DNA from: Bacillus sp. HF117_J1_D
GTDB lineage: Bacteria; Bacillota; Bacilli; Bacillales; Bacillaceae_C
Assembly (NCBI GenBank): GCA_009928435.1
Contig: JAABNQ010000004.1
Coordinates: 1 to 64,000, forward strand
Direction: 5' to 3'
DNA: 64,000 nt
This document shows, in pieces, positions 25,031 to 32,643 of this stretch. Positions within the stretch are counted from its first letter, which is position 1. Each line of letters starts with the position of its first letter. Below the pieces are notes generated by a model. It made no database searches. It worked only from the letters and a program-made list of their open reading frames with translations, and was not told the DNA's origin. Made by a program: the position numbers and the translations under genes.

Positions 25031-25186
25031 ATGGAAAAAATAATCAAAGAAATTCAGAAGGAAATGGAAGAATTAAATACTACCATAATGAATATTAGAG
25101 CAAATAATAAATATCAGGAAATACTATACAGTAAGATTTTGGATTGTTTGGATGAATTGGATGGTCTGGAAGGTGAAAAAAAATGA
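25031..25186 (+). CDS. small coiled-coil protein before terS (51 aa)
   Basis: EKIIKEIQKEMEELNTTIMN onward forms a single amphipathic helix. ATG 25031 follows AAAGGAG; a longer frame starting at 24953 runs through the hairpins and is not supported. Its end overlaps the next start (ATGA). Family unknown; co-translated with the small terminase. Confidence 0.6.
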   Translation: MEKIIKEIQKEMEELNTTIMNIRANNKYQEILYSKILDCLDELDGLEGEKK

Positions 25187-25593
25187 ATATCTACGAGGCC
25201 TTATCAAATGTGAAGGATTGGCGTAAGCGTGAGTATTTCAAATGGAAACACAATATCAGATATGACCAACGACTAGAAAAGAGATCGGAAGAAGATTTTT
25301 TGCGATATGTGGGCAGGAAAACAATGAACCCTTTCCTTGAATTTGAACGTTCCCCCGAATATAAGCAATTATTAATGGTTTATTTGGATAGCCAGGTAGC
25401 AAATGACTTTGATGAAATTTACAATGTGGTATCAGAGAAGGCTAAACAAGGTGATGAAAAGAGTATTCGCTTATTCCTTTCAATGCAAAAGGATATACAA
25501 TCAAATGCTAAAGTTGCAGCAAAGAGTCTACAGTTTGTTGAGGATGATATGGCAGATGATGAAGAAGAATATGAGGAATTGGATTTGAGTTAA
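25183..25593 (+). CDS. terminase small subunit-like protein
   Basis: A 136-residue helical protein directly before the large terminase, with SEKAKQGDEKSIRLFLSMQK, a phrase seen at the C-terminal side of many small terminases, and an acidic tail (DDMADDEEEYEELDLS). TerS proteins recognise the packaging site and activate the motor. The N-terminal DNA-binding fold cannot be confirmed by eye. ATG overlaps the preceding stop. Confidence 0.65.
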   Translation: MNIYEALSNVKDWRKREYFKWKHNIRYDQRLEKRSEEDFLRYVGRKTMNPFLEFERSPEYKQLLMVYLDSQVANDFDEIYNVVSEKAKQGDEKSIRLFLSMQKDIQSNAKVAAKSLQFVEDDMADDEEEYEELDLS

Positions 25594-25684
25594 GGGGTTG
25601 CTATTGTGCGTTTCCTTTAATCAACACACCATGTGTCGATTGAATTTTTTGCTTTTCAAAATTGGAAATTGGAGGTGGAAATGA

Positions 25685-27301
25685 TTGATAACAAAGAATA
25701 AGAGTAAACCTAAGCAGAATAGAGCCTTACAGAAGGTTATGAAAGATTTTAGATTATTTGCTAAGAATTTCATTAAGATTATAGATAACAATGGGGATAG
25801 TGTTCCATTTGTATTGAACCCTGAACAAGAACAATTTATAAAGGACATGGAAAAATACAATATTATTTTGAAGGGAAGGCAGATCGGATTTACTACATTT
25901 TCCCTTGCTTATATGTTGTATTCTGCCATTACCAAGGCCGATACGTCTTATATGATGCAAACCCACCATAATAAGGTTACACAGAGTCTTTTACGGAAGT
26001 TAAAGCGTATGTATCATTCACTACCGCATGATAAATACCCTGAATTGTTCCCTAAACTTGATTTATCCAATAGGGACGAATTGTCCTTTAAGAATGGCAG
26101 CCGTATCATGGTTGCAACAGCGGGGGGAGAGGATTCAATATCAGGGAATACTTTTCAATTAATCCACTTGTCAGAAATGGCAAAGTATCCTGATGATAAC
26201 CAAGAGGAAATAATTGCAACAGCCATTCCAGCATTGGCAAAGAATCCTGATTCTAAGATTATTATTGAGAGTACAGGAATGGGCTATTCCTATTATCAGG
26301 AAATGTTCATGAAGGCATATAGGGGCAAGGAATCAGTTTGGAAAGCACATTTTTATTCATGGCTTGCTAAGGCTTACCAAAAGCAATTTAAACATTCTTT
26401 TGATGAAGCAGAGAATTGGTTTAGGTTACATAATAATGGGCGGAGATTAACTTATGATGATTTGGAACATGATGAGCGGATATTAAAGGATAAATTCAAA
26501 GCAAATTACAGGCAATTGATGTATAGACGTTATTACATAGAGACTAATTCACTTGAAAAGTTTCAAAGAGAATTTCCTACTACTCCCGATGAAGCATTTC
26601 AGACAAGTAATGTATCTGTATTTGATACGAATAAGATAGTTGAACGGTTGCAGCATGTTATTCCACCAATGGAAACCAAAGAAATATATGATCAATTGCC
26701 GGACACATTAAAGCCATATATTAATAAGAATTTATTTATTTATCATCTTCCTAAAAAGGGTATGCGACATTATGGGGGCGTTGACGTTGCCAGTGGCACA
26801 GGTGGAGACAATGATAATAGTACGATAAGTATATTCAATGCAGATGGTCAGCAAGTGGCATCATTTTATAGTAATGAAATTCCTGTCTATAAGTTTGCGG
26901 AAATCGTGGATTCAATAGGCAGGTTTTTTAATTATGCTTTTCTTTGTGTCGAGAGGAATAGTTACGGATTGCCATTATTGGAGAAGTTGCGGAAGGAATA
27001 TCATTATATGAATTTACTTAAACAAAAGATATTTGACCAAAAAGGAAAGCGTAAATTACAACTTGGCTTCCAAACAACAAAAATTACAAAGCCTATCATC
27101 ATTAATGACATGAAGGAAAACTTTGAGCTAGGCATGATCAATATTGAATGTGTTAAGACATTGGAAGAAATGAAAATATATCAGGAGACTAACGGCAAGA
27201 TGGGCAATAAGAGAGGAAAAAATTTACATGATGACATGGTCGTATCGGTGGCCTGTGCTGTTGCTGCACTGAAACAGAATAAATACTATGTAGATATTTA
27301 A
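25685..27301 (+). CDS. phage terminase large subunit
   Basis: A 538-residue DNA-packaging motor. ATPase part: IILKGRQIGFTTFSLAYML (variant Walker A, residues 59-77) and a Walker B-like LIHLSEMAKYPDD. Nuclease part: MRHYGGVDVASGTGGDNDNS then TISIFNADG, the first acidic residue of the RNase H-like site, CVERNSYGLP, and the last acidic cluster LHDDMVVSVACAVAAL. TTG start six bases behind GGAGGTGG. It packages DNA into proheads through the portal encoded next. All catalytic regions appear intact. Confidence 0.9.
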   Translation: MITKNKSKPKQNRALQKVMKDFRLFAKNFIKIIDNNGDSVPFVLNPEQEQFIKDMEKYNIILKGRQIGFTTFSLAYMLYSAITKADTSYMMQTHHNKVTQSLLRKLKRMYHSLPHDKYPELFPKLDLSNRDELSFKNGSRIMVATAGGEDSISGNTFQLIHLSEMAKYPDDNQEEIIATAIPALAKNPDSKIIIESTGMGYSYYQEMFMKAYRGKESVWKAHFYSWLAKAYQKQFKHSFDEAENWFRLHNNGRRLTYDDLEHDERILKDKFKANYRQLMYRRYYIETNSLEKFQREFPTTPDEAFQTSNVSVFDTNKIVERLQHVIPPMETKEIYDQLPDTLKPYINKNLFIYHLPKKGMRHYGGVDVASGTGGDNDNSTISIFNADGQQVASFYSNEIPVYKFAEIVDSIGRFFNYAFLCVERNSYGLPLLEKLRKEYHYMNLLKQKIFDQKGKRKLQLGFQTTKITKPIIINDMKENFELGMINIECVKTLEEMKIYQETNGKMGNKRGKNLHDDMVVSVACAVAALKQNKYYVDI

Positions 27302-27366
27302 CTGCGACAATATGTCGGTGTTAGAAGTGAGATTCTCTCACGGCTAAAAGTGAAGGGGGAATATAA

Positions 27367-28731
27367 TTGGATAAATTACAGCAATACATAAAAGATAAAT
27401 ATGATAATGCAAATGATTGGTTTGTTGAGGAAGTGCAAAGCGTTTCCAATCAGCAACGTGTCCAAGATGTAATTAGTAAAAAAGAGTATTTGAATGGGAA
27501 ACATAAAATCCTGAAAAGGCAGCCATATAAATATAATGGTAAGGTTGTTGAGCCTAGACGAATCGTTCTTCAATATGCTAAAACCTTATTAAACTTTCAA
27601 AAATCGTACTTGCTTTCTAATCCCATTACATTAACTGGAAATGAAGAAGTTGTCAGGGTATTAAATAATGTCAATCGTAAAGGTAAATATGACAGAGTGA
27701 ACATGTCAATTTTGGATAAGGTGCTTAAATATGGTAGCGGGATAGAGTATGTTTATGTAGAAGATGGCGTGATTAAATCAAAGTTGATAGACCCATCGGA
27801 AGGGTATCCAGTTTATGACTATGAGAATAACCTTATCGCCTTTATACAAGCGTATATGTGTGATGGAATAGAATATTATACTGTCTATGAAAAGGACACA
27901 GTAAGCGAATATAACAACGCAGGTGGCTCATTGAGAATGACAGGAAGGTATCATAATCTTAGCGGATTACCTATTGTTTATAAGTCAGACAATGAATTGA
28001 GTGATACAGAGGGAAGGAGCGAGCTATCAGATTGGATTGAGATACTTGATTCAATGGAGGATTTGATTAGTAAGTACACTGACTCTTTCTACAAATTTAT
28101 GAACCCTGTGCCAGTAGTAATTGGTCAAGACTTAAAGGGAGAAGGCTTACCTAGTGATGTTGTAGGCGGTGGCATCCGTTTAGATGATGGCAGCGACTTT
28201 AAATTTGAGGGTAATGGATTAGATTATAAATCCTTTGAGACAGTGTATAAGACGCTACTACAGGCATTGCTTGATGTAAGTAGTACACCAGCAGTTAGCC
28301 TTAACAAGACAGACGTAAGCAATCTGTCAGAGGTATCCATTAAGTTATTATTTTCGTTGGCTAATGTAAAAGCAAGTATAAACGAACAGTATATGCGTGA
28401 TGGCATTGAGCAGCGTCATGATGTGATCAGAAGGTTACTTGGGTATCAGGGTGTTAAGTTTAGTGATGAGCAATGGGATAGTTTAAACATGGTGTTCCAA
28501 TATAATACTCCATCTAATAATACAGAGATTATAAGTAATCTTAGAGAGTTGAGGGAAATGGGTGGAATCAGTTTGGAAAGTATCTTGGAGAAGTCACCAA
28601 TGACAAGTAATGTTCAGATGGAGTTAGAACGGTTGGGCAGTGAAAAGGTGAGTGTGGGAAATAATAAGGGAAATAGTGAAAGTGGAAAAGTAGAAACAAA
28701 AAGTGAAAGTAAAAGTGAAAATGTATTGTAG
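27367..28731 (+). CDS. portal protein, SPP1 gp6-like
   Basis: A 454-residue portal forming the dodecameric DNA gate of the head. Typical SPP1-type stretches: NQQRVQDVISKKEYLNGKHK, VLQYAKTLLNFQKSYLLSNP and TEGRSELSDWIEILDSMEDL, with the helical crown region after. The C-terminus is a low-complexity Ser/Lys/Glu/Asn tail. TTG start behind GAAGGGGGA. The place directly after TerL is standard for head modules. Confidence 0.88.
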   Translation: MDKLQQYIKDKYDNANDWFVEEVQSVSNQQRVQDVISKKEYLNGKHKILKRQPYKYNGKVVEPRRIVLQYAKTLLNFQKSYLLSNPITLTGNEEVVRVLNNVNRKGKYDRVNMSILDKVLKYGSGIEYVYVEDGVIKSKLIDPSEGYPVYDYENNLIAFIQAYMCDGIEYYTVYEKDTVSEYNNAGGSLRMTGRYHNLSGLPIVYKSDNELSDTEGRSELSDWIEILDSMEDLISKYTDSFYKFMNPVPVVIGQDLKGEGLPSDVVGGGIRLDDGSDFKFEGNGLDYKSFETVYKTLLQALLDVSSTPAVSLNKTDVSNLSEVSIKLLFSLANVKASINEQYMRDGIEQRHDVIRRLLGYQGVKFSDEQWDSLNMVFQYNTPSNNTEIISNLRELREMGGISLESILEKSPMTSNVQMELERLGSEKVSVGNNKGNSESGKVETKSESKSENVL

Positions 28732-29207
28732 AAAATGAGGATAGAGGACAGGGGAAAGTTTAAAAGGAATGTTGATATGATGCGCTTTAGTGTGATAAAG
28801 GATATATTGAACTTTTCGCCCCTGTTATAATAGGGCTTGACAATTAATAATAAAAATAGGTAAAATGAAAAGTACAAACATTCCCCTGAAAAAATCCTCT
28901 AATAAACTCTAATTATTTTCCTTATTTTCCCTTGTAAAAACTGTAAATCAACTACCGATAAGATGCATTATGTCTACTAGAGCTTAAGTTTATGATAATG
29001 GATATTAGATACAAGTTAATATGTAAGAAAATGGCAGCAAAATAAAGCATAAAATGATAGGTGGATACCCCTAATTGATAATATGAGTCGCCTAGCATAC
29101 CATTTTTCACATACAGGAAAATTTTCCGATATTTTCATAATATTAAAGGACTTCCCCCTCTTTGTGTCGTATTACCAAGTTATGATATAAAAGGAGGAGG
29201 AAGAGGA
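28732..29207 (+). other. non-coding gap between portal and isolated gene
   Basis: About 475 AT-rich bases without a supported ORF. It holds a promoter-like pair, TTGACA (28837-28842), 18 bases, TAAAAT (28861-28866), and a strong AAAGGAGGAGG at its end for the next gene. A gap of this size inside a head module usually marks an inserted accessory gene. Confidence 0.5.
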
Positions 29208-29555
29208 TTGGATTATTTAGATAAGTATAGAAAAAGATTGTTGAGTGAAGATGGTACTTTATCAAGAATTAAAGCATTAGAAACAGTTATTGAAAAAGGA
29301 AAAGACTTAACAAATCATATTGAAAAAAGTGATCCAACTATCACGTTTGAACTCGATAGTATAAATGAAGAGAAATTTAATAAATGGGTATCAATGTGTA
29401 TTGCAACCTTAGAAGAACATTATAAGGATTCATCTAATATTAAAAGGTTTAATAATATTGCCGAGAAAGCAATAGATTGCGATGTTGAAACTTATAATAA
29501 ACTTCTTCATAGTTTAGAAGGAATATTAGAATATGAAAGACAAAAGGTTAATTAA
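29208..29555 (+). CDS. isolated accessory gene of unknown function (115 aa)
   Basis: Unrecognised. A helical, charged 115-residue protein (DYLDKYRKRLLSEDGTLSRI; FNKWVSMCIATLEEHYKDSS) with no membrane, cysteine-pair or nuclease motif. TTG start behind AAGGAGGAGG. It has its own upstream promoter-like sequence and its own terminator, and separates the portal from the head-completion genes, the usual arrangement of a moron or cargo gene. Confidence 0.6.
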   Translation: MDYLDKYRKRLLSEDGTLSRIKALETVIEKGKDLTNHIEKSDPTITFELDSINEEKFNKWVSMCIATLEEHYKDSSNIKRFNNIAEKAIDCDVETYNKLLHSLEGILEYERQKVN

Positions 29556-29563
29556 TTTTTAAG

Positions 29564-29592
29564 AACACTCTCATAATTGAGGGTGTTTTTTA
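29564..29592 (+). terminator. terminator of the accessory gene
   Basis: AACACTC / GGGTGTT with a 12-nt loop, then TTTTTT. Confidence 0.8.
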
Positions 29593-29622
29593 ATTTCATT
29601 ATACAAAGAAAGGACTGATCAC

Positions 29623-29967
29623 ATGAATAACCTACAACGCCTAGAATTAGAAACAAAAGGCATCCAGTTATCTCAATCAGAATTAACCGTCTATCTCCAA
29701 GAAAACAACTTGCAGCCCTTTGATGAATATAATCCCCAATCAGCAACAAATAAGAAAATGATTTATCAATCGGCTTTGTCCATACTTGAATCCATTTGCA
29801 ACAATCCAGTCAATTTAAAATCATATCGGCTTGATGATATGACTGTAAGTGACTTTGCTGATGCCTTAATGGCACGGATTGACCAATTGGAAAGGAAAAT
29901 AAGGCTTTTAAAAACGGATGAGCAAATTCAAAATGAATCCAACTTCTTTATGTTGTTTTCTGATTGA
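29623..29967 (+). CDS. head-tail connector-like protein (114 aa)
   Basis: A 114-residue protein with an N-terminal helix, QSELTVYLQENNLQPFDEYN, and a conserved-looking middle SALSILESICNNPVNLKSYR then DDMTVSDFADALMARIDQLE. Position after portal and size suggest an SPP1 gp15-like head-completion (adaptor) protein. Similarity is by organisation, not firm motif. ATG follows AAAGG. It is followed by a tandem repeat in which its 3' extension may have decayed. Confidence 0.55.
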   Translation: MNNLQRLELETKGIQLSQSELTVYLQENNLQPFDEYNPQSATNKKMIYQSALSILESICNNPVNLKSYRLDDMTVSDFADALMARIDQLERKIRLLKTDEQIQNESNFFMLFSD

Positions 29968-29984
29968 TAATTAATCAAAAAAAG

Positions 29985-30079
29985 AAAGTTACTCATTCCA
30001 AACACTCTCCCAAGCGTAAACAAAAGTTACTCATTCCAAACGCTCGGACAAGCGTAAGTCTAAACGGAAGAAGTAACTT
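29985..30079 (+). repeat. 36-bp imperfect tandem repeat with flanking inverted arm
   Basis: AAAGTTACTCATTCCAAAC begins both 29985-30020 and 30023-30057, each ending CAAGCGTAA. A final GGAAGAAGTAACTTTCT (30066-30082) is the near-complement of the first repeat's start. Both copies encode KVTHSKxSxKRK but in different frames. Confidence 0.65.
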
Positions 30080-30175
30080 TCTGATTCACCACAGGAAGGA
30101 GAAAGGGGAAACTCTTCCCTTCCTACTCATTAATATTATATACTTTCCAAATTTAAAAATAAAGGAGGTTTTTAG

Positions 30176-30781
30176 GTGAATCCATTTGCAATAAATAAAC
30201 AGGATATTCAATATCTATTTGAATCGGCTGGAACGGACGTATTAATCAATGATCAGACACATAAAGCAATCATAACTAACTCCGGCTTTAATAGCGAAAA
30301 TGATGAAAGGTACATAAATACACTTAATCCTATTCGTATGGGCGATTTGGTGACGTATATTGATAATCAATACATAATTATTACGGAGTCTACAAGCAAG
30401 CGCTACGCAAAGTATAGAGCCATTATGAGACATTGTAACTTTACAATAGAGTTTCCTGGTGAGATTGAACGTGTACCAGTGTTAGATGAGAATGGTGATC
30501 CAATTTTAGATAATCATGGCAGACCTATATTTGAGGAAAGAGAAGGCGATCCTTATTTCATCCCTGCCATAGTTGATGATAAATATTTTCAAGTCAATAA
30601 CCAGTTTCAAATAAGAGTAGCCGATAATCAAATAATGGTCATTGTACAGGATAATGAATTGAATCGGAATAAGTTTGAAGTAAATAAACGATTTGAGTTG
30701 ATGGGTAAAAATTGGAAGGTATTGCATGATGATTTATCAAAAGTTGGATTGTTGATTTTGACTTGTGAGAGGGTAGTTTGA
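30176..30781 (+). CDS. head-completion or stopper-type protein (201 aa)
   Basis: A 201-residue, beta-rich protein ending the element. It includes MGDLVTYIDNQYIIITESTS and YAKYRAIMRHCNFTIEF, a pattern frequent in Firmicutes phage proteins placed between connector and tail genes, and a short DENGDPILDNHGRPIFEE insertion that looks like a loop repeat. GTG start behind AAAGGAGG. The tail genes that normally follow are absent: attR begins 150 bases later. Confidence 0.6.
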   Translation: MNPFAINKQDIQYLFESAGTDVLINDQTHKAIITNSGFNSENDERYINTLNPIRMGDLVTYIDNQYIIITESTSKRYAKYRAIMRHCNFTIEFPGEIERVPVLDENGDPILDNHGRPIFEEREGDPYFIPAIVDDKYFQVNNQFQIRVADNQIMVIVQDNELNRNKFEVNKRFELMGKNWKVLHDDLSKVGLLILTCERVV

Positions 30782-30892
30782 TACAGGAAGATTAACCATA
30801 TTTTTTTACCTTTTTGATAATTAAGGTGGACAATTAGATATAAATAAGGTATATTCTTCATAAGCGAATTAAGCGGTCTAAAAATCAATCTT

Positions 30893-30910
30893 AACTTTGA
30901 TGTATCAACA
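30893..30910. promoter_or_regulatory. palindrome near attR (possible arm-type or operator site)
   Basis: TTGATGTATCAA, palindromic in its outer five bases, 20 bases inside attR. The complementary form TTGATACATCAA occurs at 18790-18801 in the control region. Confidence 0.4.
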
Positions 30911-30931
30911 TTTGTGAATAAATATCAACTC

Positions 30932-30997
30932 ACCTTCGCAAAAGAAAATCAACCAAATGATGGGCATGATGAAGAAAAACATGGACAGCAAGTAAGC
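30932..30997 (+). repeat. attR: right 66-bp att core
   Basis: Identical to 15434-15499. It is the displaced chromosomal end of yneF, followed by host sequence. Confidence 0.95.
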
Positions 30998-31240
30998 TGT
31001 ATCAAGGGTTGAAGGAAAAATGAGTAGTATTTTCTCTACATTTTGTTGAAGAGTGAATTTTTCATCGCTACTTTATCGTATTTCTGCTTTATCTTTCATC
31101 TAACTAATAACTAATCCGAAACCACTTTTTCTATTGGAAACTAAACCAAGGAAAGGTGGTTTTTTTTGTGTCTCACCTTATGGGGGCATTATACTCCGGC
31201 GGAGACATCAGATTTTCAGAGGAAAAATGAAGTTAGTTTT
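30998..31240 (+). mobile_element. remnant resembling the left end of a second related element
   Basis: Directly outside attR the sequence repeats features of the region outside attL: ATCAAGGGTTGA near the core, then TTGGAAACTAAACCAA in a hairpin (AAACCAC / GTGGTTT, 31119-31125 and 31156-31162) followed by T-run and GTG, as before int. The ORF behind that GTG is only 20 codons and is not integrase. Confidence 0.6.
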
Positions 31241-31274
31241 TCTGATGGGATCAGTTATGTTGAACAAACTCGAA

Positions 31275-31309
31275 AAAAAAACGGCTAACCTTATGTCAGC
31301 CGGTTTTTC
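31275..31309. terminator. bidirectional terminator at the Spo0E-like gene
   Basis: AACGGCT-AC / GT-AGCCGGTT around CTTAT, with A-run before and T-run after. Confidence 0.75.
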
Positions 31310-31313
31310 TATG

Positions 31314-31511
31314 TTAATTAGCGGTTTGCTGCAAATCATGAGAAACAATGTTGTCATATTGATTTAGTAATAAATCTAGTTCTTCGCTGTATTGAAGTGC
31401 TAATCTTGATGTGAGGCTAGTGCTTTTTGTAACTTCAAATAATTCTTCCCGCTTTTTCTCAATTTCCTCACGCAAATAGTCTCTCACCTGAAACTCTTCC
31501 CTTCCTTGCAC
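31314..31511 (-). CDS. Spo0E-like aspartyl-phosphate phosphatase
   Basis: A 65-codon frame containing LALQYSEELDLLLNQY, the signature helix (SxxLDxLI-like) of Spo0E-family phosphatases, preceded by a first helix VRDYLREEIEKKREEL. These small cytoplasmic proteins remove the phosphate from Spo0A~P and delay sporulation. The GTG at 31511 has weak ribosome-binding sequence; the GTG eight codons later (about 31487), behind AAGGGAAG, is a good alternative. A TATAAT lies upstream. It is read leftward towards the element boundary. Confidence 0.8.
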   Translation of the reverse strand: MQGREEFQVRDYLREEIEKKREELFEVTKSTSLTSRLALQYSEELDLLLNQYDNIVSHDLQQTAN

Positions 31512-31647
31512 CTATATATTTAATTTAAATATTTGTCTTTTTTATTATAGCAAAGATATATCCAACTTTTCTACCATTATTCTGAAAATACATCCTCCTT
31601 TTTTCGACTAATTCTGAATGTTTTATGTGGAAATTTGACAAAAAACT

Positions 31648-31676
31648 TTGGATAGACTTCAGTTTTACTATATAAT
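31648..31676 (+). promoter_or_regulatory. putative ccdC promoter
   Basis: TTGGAT, 17 bases, TATAAT, 28 bases before the first possible start codon. Confidence 0.5.
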
Positions 31677-31713
31677 TGGGGAGTAAAATGATCTAATTTA
31701 AGGGATGACTGAC

Positions 31714-32187
31714 ATGAGCATTATTATTTCGACTGTAGCCGCTCTTTGCATGGGGGTTCTAGCCATTTTTGTACGCATGAAAGCATCTCAGAAACCAGTA
31801 TCTCCGAAGAAAATCCTTCTACCGCCAGTTTTTATGAGTACAGGAGCTTTAATGTTCCTCCATCCTTACTTCCGTGTAACGGCAATGGAAGTTTTGGAGG
31901 CTGTGATTGTCGGTATGCTGTTTTCCATTCTGCTTATAAAAACTTCCAAGTTTGAGCTCCGGGAAGAGGCCATTTACCTAAAACGTTCAAAAGCATTTGG
32001 TGTCATATTGATTGGTCTTTTGCTTATTCGTTTGCTGTTCAAGTCTTTTCTCAGTCAATCGGTTGATGTAGGAGAGTTAAGCGGAATGTTTTGGATATTG
32101 GCGTTTGGCATGATTGTGCCTTGGCGTTTAACCATGTATTTGCAATATAAAAAGCTGCGTTTAAAATTGAGCCAGGATTCACTCTGA
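31714..32187 (+). CDS. ccdC: CcdC-family membrane protein (YneJ-like)
   Basis: About 157 residues with four to five transmembrane segments (ISTVAALCMGVLAIFVRM; ALMFLHPYFRV; VIVGMLFSILLIKTSK). The conserved RxxA...P..MSTG and HPYFRVT regions match CcdC/DUF1453 proteins, associated with cytochrome c maturation loci. In B. subtilis ccdC follows yneF, ccdA and yneI; here ccdA and yneI are missing from this interval. ATG 31714 has AAGGG at a suitable distance; ATG 31705 overlaps it. Closed by the terminator at 32187-32210. Confidence 0.82.
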   Translation: MSIIISTVAALCMGVLAIFVRMKASQKPVSPKKILLPPVFMSTGALMFLHPYFRVTAMEVLEAVIVGMLFSILLIKTSKFELREEAIYLKRSKAFGVILIGLLLIRLLFKSFLSQSVDVGELSGMFWILAFGMIVPWRLTMYLQYKKLRLKLSQDSL

Positions 32188-32210
32188 AAATCCCCTAGAG
32201 GGGATTTTTT
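32187..32210 (+). terminator. ccdC terminator
   Basis: AAAATCCCCT / AGGGGATTTTTT, a 10-bp stem with almost no loop, overlapping the ccdC stop. Confidence 0.85.
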
Positions 32211-32643
32211 AAATAAGGGAGAAAGCATAAAATCTGACTCGATTTTCTATATGACAAGTATGCGTTATGTCTATTCGACGCACAGGAAGTACTAGTGCCA
32301 CCGAAGCCACAGGATGTAGCGGTCTGAGGCGGCCAGGCGCCATCGGCGCAAGGATCAAGTCACGCAGAAGTCTATTCAAGAAGAATGTGCTCCTGCGACA
32401 TAGTGTATTCGAGGAAGCAAAAGTTGCCTCGTCGCAAAGCTGCATGAAGAAAGTTCGATGAAGTTTCTCACGAAGTGAACTAGTGAGGGCATTGATGAAA
32501 ACCTCAGAAGGACCAAAAAGCTAATGATAAAAGATAGCTAGGCTCAAGAGATTTTGGGAAAATTAGACGATTTTTCCGATTGAACTTCTGTTTGCAGAAT
32601 CAAACAGTACAACTTCATATAAATTCCTGATGTTCCAAGATGG
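32211..32643. other. non-coding, locally GC-rich region
   Basis: No ORF with family features. Between about 32270 and 32480 the DNA is clearly more GC-rich than its surroundings and full of short inverted repeats (GGCGCC near 32338; GAGGAAGCAAAAGTTGCCTC at 32411-32430). It may be a decayed repeat or imported fragment. The crcB genes converge on it. Confidence 0.45.

Larger units (their letters stand above)
15434..30997 (+). mobile_element. integrated capsid-forming satellite or tail-less prophage
   Basis: About 15.5 kb between two identical 66-bp att sites in the 3' end of yneF. All genes read rightward. Contents: tyrosine integrase next to attL, several small unknown genes, a ParB-like remnant, a repeat-rich control region (17.9-19.2 kb), holin-like gene, small structural-type genes, scaffold, major capsid, XRE regulator, unknown genes, terS, terL, portal, an isolated unknown gene and two head-completion-type genes next to attR. 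No tail tube, tape measure, baseplate, receptor-binding or endolysin gene was found, and the longest ORF is 538 codons. Base composition is visibly more AT-rich than the flanks. Size and content fit capsid-forming phage satellites; a prophage reduced by deletion is the alternative. Confidence 0.85.

Noticed and set aside
28614-28877. Minus-strand 87-codon frame at the portal 3' end
   Set aside because: It mirrors the low-complexity Ser/Lys/Glu tail of the portal gene; hydrophobic pattern is a complement artefact.
29964-30179. 71-codon frame overlapping the tandem repeat before the last element gene
   Set aside because: It has no ribosome-binding site and changes character at the duplication; better explained by the repeat itself.
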